Part shown: positions 8,102 to 14,719 of the stretch, in pieces | How positions within the stretch are numbered: position 1 is the stretch's first letter | How the letters are laid out: every line of letters begins with the position of its first letter | NCBI GenBank assembly: GCA_042408665.1 | Contig: JBHOQW010000049.1 | Coordinates: forward strand, 1 to 59,725 | Source of the DNA: CAUJGQ01 sp042408665 | GTDB lineage: Bacteria > Chloroflexota > Dehalococcoidia > CAUJGQ01 | Length of the DNA stretch: 59,725 bases | Direction of reading: 5' to 3' | Notes under the pieces: model-generated | Seen by the model: the letters and a program-made list of their open reading frames with translations, nothing else | What the model was told of the DNA's origin: nothing | Databases searched by the model: none | Program-made: the position numbers and the translations under genes

Positions 8102-9529
8102 TCAGGGGTTGCGTGCCGAGCCGACGTGGGTGCTTCCTGCTTGACGCCGGCGGAGGCGGGTCCGGGCCCGGGCGATGGCCTCGCGCACCCGGCGCGGTGC
8201 GGTGCCGCCCGGGAGGTCGCGCGCACGCACCGCGCTGTCCACCGTGATGGCGCGGACATCGTCCGCAAACAGCGGCGAGAAACGCTGGTACTCGGCCGTT
8301 GTCAGCTCATGCAGCTCCTTGCCCTGCGCGGCCGCGTACGCGACCAAGGCGCCGACGATGTGGTGCGCCGCGCGGAACGGCAGGCCCTTGCGCACCAAGT
8401 AATCGGCCACATCAGTGGCCAGCGTGTAGCCGGCGCCGGCCAGGGCTCGCATCCGCTCCGTGTGAAAGCGGATGGTGGGTACCATGCGCGCCATGATATC
8501 CAGCGTGGACACGAGCGTGTCAAAGGTGTCGAACAGCCCCGGCTTGTCTTCTTGGAGGTCACGGTTGTAGCTGAGCGGCAGGGCCTTGAGCGTCGTGAGG
8601 ATGGCGACGAGGTTGCCGTACACGCGCCCGGTGCGCCCGCGCGCCAGCTCGGCCACGTCCGGGTTCTTCTTCTGGGGCATGAGGCTGGAGCCGGTGGCGA
8701 AGGCGTCGTCCAGGCTGATGAAACCGAACTCGCCGGTGGACCAGAGCACGATCTCTTCCGCCAGCCGGGAGAGGTGCATCATGCAGATAGCGGCCGCGGC
8801 CTGGAACTCGACCACGAAGTCGCGGTCGGAGACGGCGTCCAGGCTGTTCTCGGTTATACCGGCCAGCCCCAGCTCACGCGCCACCCCCTCGCGATCCAGC
8901 GGGTAGGGCGCGCCCGCCAGCGCCCCGCTGCCCAGGGGCGAGACCGAGGCGCGCCTGGCGCAGTCGGCGAACCGGCCGATGTCTCGTTCCAGCATCTCGA
9001 CGTACGCCATCAGATGGTGGCCGAGGGTCACCGGCTGGGCGCGTTGCAGGTGGGTGTAGCCGGGCAGGATATCCTCGGCGTGCTGCTCGGCCAGGTCCAA
9101 GAGCGCCGCTTGCAGGCGGCCGATGGCGTCCACCACCTCGTCGATGGCGCGCAAGGTCCACAGGCGCACGTCCAGCGCGACCTGGTCGTTGCGCGAGCGG
9201 GCCGTGTGTAACCGTCCGGCCACCTCCGGGCCGATCAGGTCCGCCAGCCGCGCCTCCACGTTCATGTGGATGTCTTCCAGGGCAGGGTCGAGCGGAAAGG
9301 CACCCCGTTCGACCTCGTCGAGTAGGCGCTCCAGGCCCGCCACGATGCGCGCCGCGTCCTCGGTCGGGATGATGCCCTGCCGGCCGAGCATGCGGGCGTG
9401 GGCGATGGACCCAAGGATGTCCTCTCGGGCCATACGCCGGTCCACGTCGATGGAGGCGGTGTAGGCCTCCACCGCTTGGTCCGTGGCCCGCTCGAAGCGG
9501 CCGCCCCAGGGCTTGCGCGAACCGTCCAC
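8102..9529 (-). CDS. argH: argininosuccinate lyase
   Basis: 475 residues, opening KPWGGRFERATD as in ArgH, with HTARSRNDQVALD, GYTHLQRAQPVTLGH (general-acid His region) and the flexible superfamily loop GSSLMPQKKNPD carrying the catalytic Ser. It splits argininosuccinate into arginine and fumarate, the last step of arginine biosynthesis. The start at GTG 9529 has no strong ribosome site. Other arg genes are absent from the window, but arginine made here would feed the arginine decarboxylase and agmatinase encoded 15-20 kb away. Confidence 0.95.
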   Translation of the reverse strand: MDGSRKPWGGRFERATDQAVEAYTASIDVDRRMAREDILGSIAHARMLGRQGIIPTEDAARIVAGLERLLDEVERGAFPLDPALEDIHMNVEARLADLIGPEVAGRLHTARSRNDQVALDVRLWTLRAIDEVVDAIGRLQAALLDLAEQHAEDILPGYTHLQRAQPVTLGHHLMAYVEMLERDIGRFADCARRASVSPLGSGALAGAPYPLDREGVARELGLAGITENSLDAVSDRDFVVEFQAAAAICMMHLSRLAEEIVLWSTGEFGFISLDDAFATGSSLMPQKKNPDVAELARGRTGRVYGNLVAILTTLKALPLSYNRDLQEDKPGLFDTFDTLVSTLDIMARMVPTIRFHTERMRALAGAGYTLATDVADYLVRKGLPFRAAHHIVGALVAYAAAQGKELHELTTAEYQRFSPLFADDVRAITVDSAVRARDLPGGTAPRRVREAIARARTRLRRRQAGSTHVGSARNP

Positions 9530-9555
9530 GGATCGGAGGATAGCAGGCCGTGCGC

Positions 9556-10050
9556 CTAGGTGGCAGACCGGCCCCGTCCGACCAGCGCATGCGCCGCAGC
9601 CAGCGCCTCGCGACTGTGACGCAACATGTCGTGCGGGTCGCGGATCACGACCCGTACAATGCCGTCTCGGTCGATGACGAACGTGACACGCCGGTAGATC
9701 CGATAGCGCTCGGATAGTGCACCGTAAGCACGGGCGATCTCGTTCCCGGGCGGGTTGCCGATGAAGGGAAAGCGGGCGCCCGCCGCGCGAGCGTACCCCT
9801 GCGCTACCTCCGGCCGGTCCACCCCAACGCCAATCACCTGCGCCCCAAGGGCGGTGAACTGATCCTGGACTTCGACGAAGCCCGCTAGCTCCCGACTTCA
9901 GCCGCCGATGCCGGTCATGAAGCCGAAGGTGACCGGGTAGAAAGCCAGCACGACCGGTCGGCCTCGCAGGGCGCTCAGCGCGATCCCTTCGCTGTTGCCG
10001 AGGGGAGCGTGGAATTCAGGGGCGCGCGTTCCTACATCGATGGTGCTCAT
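9556..10050 (-). CDS. peroxiredoxin-family selenoprotein (in-frame TGA at the peroxidatic position)
   Basis: Reading from ATG 10050 gives a peroxiredoxin N-terminus (VGTRAPEFHAPLG ... GRPVVLAFYPVTFGFMTGIGG), then TGA at 9900-9898 (codon 51), then SRELAGFVEVQDQFTALGAQVIGVGVD and the rest of the redoxin fold to TAG at 9556. The frame is the same on both sides. Canonical peroxiredoxins have FYPxxFTxxC-x-EL, so the TGA falls at the peroxidatic cysteine (GGU-SREL), with a few extra residues before it. Total 164 residues. A 6-bp stem, GAAGTC/GGCTTC (9899-9894 with 9882-9877), follows the TGA and may act as SECIS. selD in this window, also recoded, supports selenocysteine. Role: peroxide reduction in the cytoplasm. 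Confidence 0.85.
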
Positions 10051-10173
10051 CGGTACCTCGCTCTGGTCCGCCGTCGACGCGGGAGCAATCGGAAACTCGG
10101 GCGTGGCGGCGCTTACCTAGACCGTGCGCCGTGCGGTATCGCGGCGCAGCGATCAGCGGTGTACGCGTGCGCC

Positions 10174-10479
10174 TCAACGCGGGCCGCTCTTGTCCCTAAT
10201 CACGATCCACGTGTTACCAGGGCGCAGCGTGCCCAAGCCGGCCGCCAGGCGAAGCTGTGCGGCCAGTGATCCGGCCGGCAGCAGCGAGGTCTCCACGTCA
10301 GACGTTCCTGGGGCGAGGCCCAGGTAACCGGTCACGTCTTGCTCGGTGGCGGCTGAGGCCCGTACCAGGATCCAGACCAGAATGTTGCGCTCCTGCTCGG
10401 GAAGCTGTTGCGTGAACTGGGCGAGCTTCTCGGCCAGGGCGTCAACGAGGTCGGGTGTGACTCGTGTCTCCTCTACCAT
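10174..10479 (-). CDS. RiPP precursor-like peptide B
   Basis: A 101-residue peptide starting at ATG 10479. Its first half is nearly the same as that of the upstream peptide A: TRVTPxxxDALAEKLAxF, then QLPxQERN and RASAAxEQDVxGYLG. The second half diverges except for AAGLGTxRPG and ends NTWIVIRDKSGPR. A conserved helical N-terminus with a variable C-terminus is the usual leader/core plan of ribosomal peptide natural products, and two radical SAM maturases lie upstream on the same strand. There is no cysteine in the peptide, which argues against thioether or lanthionine products. No double-Gly cleavage motif is certain; the leader end may be near GYLG. Confidence 0.7.
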   Translation of the reverse strand: MVEETRVTPDLVDALAEKLAQFTQQLPEQERNILVWILVRASAATEQDVTGYLGLAPGTSDVETSLLPAGSLAAQLRLAAGLGTLRPGNTWIVIRDKSGPR

Positions 10480-10525
10480 CTACCATCCAGCTCCTCCGCA
10501 CATGGCCGGAGTATGGCGGTCCATG

Positions 10526-10574
10526 GGAGCACGCCATGAGGATGCCCAGATGGCTGGTCCTCAGGGCGTGCTCC
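10526..10574. terminator. long hairpin between the two precursor-like genes
   Basis: GGAGCACGCC (10526-10535) pairs with GGCGTGCTCC (10565-10574); past one A-G mismatch the stem continues with TGAGGA (10537-10542) against TCCTCA (10558-10563), 16 pairs in all. It lies after peptide A and before peptide B on the minus strand. There is no T-tract, so it may stabilise a processed transcript as easily as terminate it. Confidence 0.5.
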
Positions 10575-10583
10575 TCTTGAGGG

Positions 10584-10619
10584 GCCCCGGCGTATGGGTT
10601 CCAGTGCATGCGCCGGGGC
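10584..10619. terminator. hairpin just after peptide A
   Basis: GCCCCGGCG (10584-10592) pairs perfectly with CGCCGGGGC (10611-10619) around an 18-base loop, starting 9 bases after the peptide A stop codon on the minus strand. This could be a partial terminator that makes peptide A more abundant than peptide B. Confidence 0.5.
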
Positions 10620-10627
10620 GCAGGAGC

Positions 10628-10939
10628 CTACCAGCCCCAGGAGATAGTCAGGCTCGCGGCAGGGCCGAGGCCGGGTCGTACCGTGCCTAGGCCGGCGGCG
10701 GTGCGCAGGGCGGGTGACACACCGCCGGTAAACAGTCCGGTCTGCAGCGTGGGGCTCGGCCCCGCGGTCCCGAACCCGCCTAGGTAGCCGGAGACGTCCT
10801 GCTCACTGGCGGCCGAGGCGCGGGCGATGATCCAGCCGAGCACGTTACGCTCCTGCTGGGGCAGCTGCTCCGCGAACTTGGCCAGTTTCTCGGCCAGGGC
10901 GTCGATATCCTCGGGGGTGACGCGCGTTGGCTCGGTCAT
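10628..10939 (-). CDS. RiPP precursor-like peptide A
   Basis: A 103-residue peptide starting at ATG 10939, seven bases after a strong AAAGGAGGAG site; the frame is open upstream to 11008 but lacks a usable site. The N-terminal half is TRVTPEDIDALAEKLAKF, AEQLPQQERNVLGW, RASAASEQDVSGYLG. The C-terminal half is rich in Gly/Pro/Thr (FGTAGPSPTLQTGLFTGG, RTAAGLGTVRPG) and ends SLTISWGW directly before the stop. It lies 93 bases after the SPASM radical SAM gene. Paralogy with peptide B, absence of a known fold and the maturase context support a RiPP substrate; the two terminal Trp residues are candidate modification sites (inference). Confidence 0.75.
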   Translation of the reverse strand: MTEPTRVTPEDIDALAEKLAKFAEQLPQQERNVLGWIIARASAASEQDVSGYLGGFGTAGPSPTLQTGLFTGGVSPALRTAAGLGTVRPGLGPAASLTISWGW

Positions 10940-11032
10940 GTGCTCCTCCTTTCGATTACAAGACAATCGTGTCGCAGAACCGTGACTCCCTCCCGTACTC
11001 CCTCGCACCTCCTTTCTCGCGCCGGCGCCCGC

Positions 11033-12493
11033 TCAGGGCGATGCCAGCGGCGGCTGAGCGGGCGCCGGCGGCACACCGCTGGCGCGCAGCACGCCGGCCA
11101 TGGCGGTGAGCAGCGGCGCTAGGCCGCAGCAATCGGCGGGGAAGCCGGGCACGTGGCGCAACCCCAGCCCCCGGTCGTGCGGGCAGCCGCCGTGACACAC
11201 GGCGAACCAGGGGCAGGCACGGCTGCGTTCGACCGCGACCTGGTTGGCGGCACGCATCTCAGTCATGCGCGCTGACGCCTCAACGTCGCCCAGCCGCGTG
11301 TGCAGCAGGTTGCCGAACAGGTAGTCCGGGTCGTCCAGGTAGCGGTCGCAGGCCGAAATCTCGCCGGTGGGCTCGATGGTGAACACGTTGCCGAAGCAGT
11401 CGCCGGCGAAGTTGCACACCAGTGGCGGGCGGCCGGCGAGCTGCCCGGCAAGGTCCGCCAGCTCGCGGAAGACGATCCGGTCCACGTGACGCGGCCACCA
11501 CAGACGGAACAGTTCGGTGAGAAAGGCCAGGTAGCGCGGCCAGGGCAGGTAGGTGCCGGACGGCGGCGCGTCGGGCGCGGTGTAGGCGGGGACGGCGTTG
11601 AGCAATCCTACCCGCTGGGCGCCGATCTCGAGCAGGTAGTCCAGCACCCGCGCCGGCCCGGCCTCGATCACCGCGTCGTCGATCACGATGTACAGGCGCG
11701 GGTCTAGCCCGGCGGCCTGTAGCCGTGCTAGCCCGGCTTGCACTTGGGCGGCGGTCGACCGGCCGCGCCGGTCCAGACGGCGCCGGTCATGCACCTCCGG
11801 CGGCCCGTCCAGGCTTACCCCAACGATAAAGCGATAGCGCCGCCAGAACGCGATCCAGTCGTCGCCGATGCGGGTGGCGTTGGTCTGGATGCGGTTCTTA
11901 ATCACCTGCCCGGGCCGGCGAAAGCGCTGCTGCAACCAGAGCGCTTTGCGGTAGAAGGCGATGGGGAGCAGGGTCGGCTCGCCGCCGTGCCACACGAACT
12001 CGACGTTGACGGTGCGCGGCGAGGCCAGGGTGTCGCGGATGGCGCGCGCCAGTACCGGGAAGCGCATCACCTGGTTGGGCCCCTCGCGCCAGTAGTTGCA
12101 GTAGGTGCAGCGCAGGTTGCACAGCCGCGTGCCCTTCATCACCACCGACACCACGGGCCGCAGCCCGGGCGCCGGCACCGGCTCGGCCTCCAGGCGCTCC
12201 AGATAGGCTCGCTCCTGCTCCGTAAGGACGGCCTCCGGCGGCAACGCGGCCAGCTCACGGAAGGCGGCATCGCCGGTGCCGAGGTCGAGCAGCGCCTGGA
12301 GCGCGGTGCGCTCGCGCGTGTTGAGCTGCTCGGCAAACCCGGCCAACCGCTCGCGGGCCGTCGCCAGGGCGGCGTCGGCGGCAGACAGGCCGGGTGGCAG
12401 GGCATGGCGCTCCCACGGGCGGACCCACTCCAGCCGCTCCAGCAGCTCCACAGGGGTCCGGCCCGGTTCAGGCCGTGCGGGAGGGCGTTCCAT
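11033..12493 (-). CDS. radical SAM/SPASM peptide maturase
   Basis: 486 residues from ATG 12493 (AAGGAG seven bases upstream); the longer open frame overlaps the previous gene and is rejected. Residues 125-132 hold the radical SAM motif CNLRCTYC, followed by FVWHGGEPT as in sulfatase-maturase-like peptide enzymes. The C-terminal part has SPASM cysteines: CNFAGDCFGNVFT, ISACDRYL, CPWFAVCHGGCPHDRG and a final CC. Such enzymes install C-C, C-S or C-O crosslinks, or epimerise residues, in ribosomal peptides. Residues about 41-70 contain a leader-like helix (RERLAGFAEQL, ERTALQALL) also present in the two precursor-like peptides downstream. The reaction type cannot be told from sequence alone. Confidence 0.85.
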   Translation of the reverse strand: MERPPARPEPGRTPVELLERLEWVRPWERHALPPGLSAADAALATARERLAGFAEQLNTRERTALQALLDLGTGDAAFRELAALPPEAVLTEQERAYLERLEAEPVPAPGLRPVVSVVMKGTRLCNLRCTYCNYWREGPNQVMRFPVLARAIRDTLASPRTVNVEFVWHGGEPTLLPIAFYRKALWLQQRFRRPGQVIKNRIQTNATRIGDDWIAFWRRYRFIVGVSLDGPPEVHDRRRLDRRGRSTAAQVQAGLARLQAAGLDPRLYIVIDDAVIEAGPARVLDYLLEIGAQRVGLLNAVPAYTAPDAPPSGTYLPWPRYLAFLTELFRLWWPRHVDRIVFRELADLAGQLAGRPPLVCNFAGDCFGNVFTIEPTGEISACDRYLDDPDYLFGNLLHTRLGDVEASARMTEMRAANQVAVERSRACPWFAVCHGGCPHDRGLGLRHVPGFPADCCGLAPLLTAMAGVLRASGVPPAPAQPPLASP

Positions 12494-12519
12494 GGCGTTC
12501 TCCTTGGCGGCACCGAGCG

Positions 12520-14427
12520 CTACCAGTTCGGGTTGACCGGTAGCGCCAGGCTGAGGAAGTGGCCATCCTCGTGCACCATCAGTCCCTGACGGCACAGGCG
12601 GTGCAGGATGGCCTCGACCGCCGCGGTGGTCACGTCTGACCCATGCCGCTCTTGCAGGTGGGATGCCACGCGTTCGGCTGAATGGTCCGTGTCGGAGCAG
12701 AACTCGTAGGCGTCGGCCTCCAGGCCGTGCAGCGCCAACGCCCGCGGTGCGCTCGGGTCACGCTTGTCGATGATCTGTATCCAGTCCGGCGCGCGCTGGT
12801 AGACGAGCAGCGGACGGTTGGGCCCGTTCCAGCGCGCCTTCCATTCATCGACGAGCTGTTGCAACGGCCGGTACGCCTCGTCGGGCAGCGTGTCGCCCAT
12901 CTCATAGTCGAAGTAGTAGGCGATCTTGTCCAGGTTGACGCCTTCCGGGTAGATGAAGCGGTAGGCGCGGCGCGGGCGCTTGTTCCGCACGGGGAAGGAC
13001 GGGTCGGCGTAGTAGGGGCTGAACCGCTCCAGCCAAATGCGTCCCGCGCCGCTGGGCGGCGGCAGATGGAAAAGGAGCGGCAGCAGTTTCGCCTGCTGGT
13101 CGTAGTCTTCCGGCCGTTCGCCGGGAAAGCCGCACAGGATGTTCCAGCCGATGCGCATGCCGTAGTAGTGGGCCCATTTCAGCAGGCGGATGTTGCGCAG
13201 CATGGTAGTGCCCTTGCGCATCAGCTTGAGGATATGGGTGCTGAAGCTCTCGATGCCGGGCTGAATGCTGTGCACGCCGCCGCGCGCCAGGGTGCGCACC
13301 TGCTCGCGGGTGAGGTTGGCCTTGACCTCGTAGAAGAACGCGTAGTCTAGCCGCGCGGCGACCAGAGCCGGGAACAAGGCCTCCAGATAGCGGAGGTCCA
13401 TAATGTTGTCCACGGCCTGGAAGTTGGCGATGTGGTAGCGGGCGGCTAGCCGCCGAAGCTGCCCCGCCACGGTCTGGGGGGAGCGGGAGCGGAAGGTCAT
13501 GCCGCCCGCGTTCAGACCGCAGAACGTGCAGTGGTGCTTCTGCCCCCACCAGCAGCCGCGCGCGCTTTCGAACGGCAGCACCGGTGGGTAATCTCCCACG
13601 AGCTGCTCACGGCCCAGGCGGAAGAGCGTCTCGAAGTACTCGTCGTAGTTCGGGTCCGGCAGGCGGTCCATGCGGAACACCCGGCCGGGCGCGGGGTCGC
13701 CCGCCACCCGCCCGTTCTCCCGGTACACCACCCCGGGGAGGCCGGCGCCGCGCTCACCGCGGGCCAGGCGGTTGACGAGGGCTGGGAACGTCTCATCCGC
13801 CTCGCCGATCACGGCGTAATCGATCCAGGGGAAGGCGCGCACCTGCTCCGGCCCCATCTCGGCCTCGAAGTTGGCGCCGCCGAACACGGTGATCACGTGC
13901 GGGAAGCGCCGCTTGATCTGCCGGGCTAGGGCCAGGGCGGCCACGTTCTGCTCGAACACCGAGGTGAAGCCGATGACAGCGTACCGACCCCAGTCCACGC
14001 TTTCCGCCCACCGCGCCACGGTGGTCGGCAGCACTTCCCGCCGCAGGCGGCACAGATCCTTCCAGGCGATGCCCAGACGCGCGCACGTGCGCTCCACCTC
14101 CGGGCAGGCGGCGCGATAGGCGTCCTCGTCGCCGCGGTCACCGAAGGCGGCCACCGCGAACAGCCAGTCGCCCAGCAGCTCGTCCGAACGGTGCTCAGCG
14201 ATCTGTTCGTACGCGGCGCGGCCCAGCGTCAGGGCCAGCTCCAGGTTCAGGTAGTGCACGTCCACGTGGTGGCCCACCCGCGTGAGCGCCGCCTTGAGCA
14301 GCCCGCACTGGATGGACGGGCGGTCCGCCATGGCAAACGGCATGTTCACCAGCGCAACTCGCACCGGCGGCACTCCCGTGGACGCCTCATCGGGACCGAG
14401 AACGAGCGGCGACGGGTCGACAGCCAT
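12520..14427 (-). CDS. B12-binding-type radical SAM enzyme of the 'RiPP maturation radical SAM protein 1' family
   Basis: 635 residues, first gene of the operon. The N-terminus opens VRVALVNMPFAMADRPSIQ and contains IGFTSVFEQNVAALALA and VFGGANFEAEMG, as in cobalamin-binding-like halves. The radical SAM site is the special CX7CX2C form, ARGCWWGQKHHCTFCG, followed by MTFRSRSP, which I recognise as the family signature. FYEVKANL, QPGIESFSTHILKLM and GWNILCGFPGE complete the barrel. A C-terminal region of about 90 residues with VASHLQERHG and ILHRLCRQGLM looks like a small winged-helix/PqqD-like domain. Family enzymes act on RiPP precursors; several are methyltransferases. It is 26 bases from the SPASM gene. 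Confidence 0.88.
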   Translation of the reverse strand: MAVDPSPLVLGPDEASTGVPPVRVALVNMPFAMADRPSIQCGLLKAALTRVGHHVDVHYLNLELALTLGRAAYEQIAEHRSDELLGDWLFAVAAFGDRGDEDAYRAACPEVERTCARLGIAWKDLCRLRREVLPTTVARWAESVDWGRYAVIGFTSVFEQNVAALALARQIKRRFPHVITVFGGANFEAEMGPEQVRAFPWIDYAVIGEADETFPALVNRLARGERGAGLPGVVYRENGRVAGDPAPGRVFRMDRLPDPNYDEYFETLFRLGREQLVGDYPPVLPFESARGCWWGQKHHCTFCGLNAGGMTFRSRSPQTVAGQLRRLAARYHIANFQAVDNIMDLRYLEALFPALVAARLDYAFFYEVKANLTREQVRTLARGGVHSIQPGIESFSTHILKLMRKGTTMLRNIRLLKWAHYYGMRIGWNILCGFPGERPEDYDQQAKLLPLLFHLPPPSGAGRIWLERFSPYYADPSFPVRNKRPRRAYRFIYPEGVNLDKIAYYFDYEMGDTLPDEAYRPLQQLVDEWKARWNGPNRPLLVYQRAPDWIQIIDKRDPSAPRALALHGLEADAYEFCSDTDHSAERVASHLQERHGSDVTTAAVEAILHRLCRQGLMVHEDGHFLSLALPVNPNW

Positions 14428-14466
14428 GACGGGTCCCCCTCCCCGGGCCGATGGCCAATGGCAGCT

Positions 14467-14496
14467 ATGCTAGGAACGACGGCAACGGCCTGTCAA
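14467..14496 (-). promoter_or_regulatory. probable promoter of the RiPP operon
   Basis: On the minus strand, TTGACA (14496-14491) and TAGCAT (14472-14467) are separated by 18 bases, 40 bases before the radical SAM gene start. The rest of the 292-base divergent spacer (14428-14719) shows nothing else I can support. Confidence 0.5.
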
Positions 14497-14719
14497 ACCG
14501 GCTCAGCACGCGCTGCTCTGAGGAACCTCTCTTACGCAATGCTACACCAGTCTTGTCCTCGTTCTGTCGCAGATGTGCCACAAGGTGTGATTTTCCAGTA
14601 ACGATCACCATGGCCGGTGAATCGGTACCGCGGGAGCGTCGCCGATGTGACGCTGGATGGGTGTGGCGTGTGCTACCTTGGATGCCGCGGGATGCCGCGC
14701 GTCGCGCGGGGGGATAGCG

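Noticed and set aside
12494..12595. Longer N-terminus for the SPASM radical SAM protein
   Set aside because: It overlaps the end of the upstream gene; ATG 12493 has a good ribosome site and the extension is shadow sequence.
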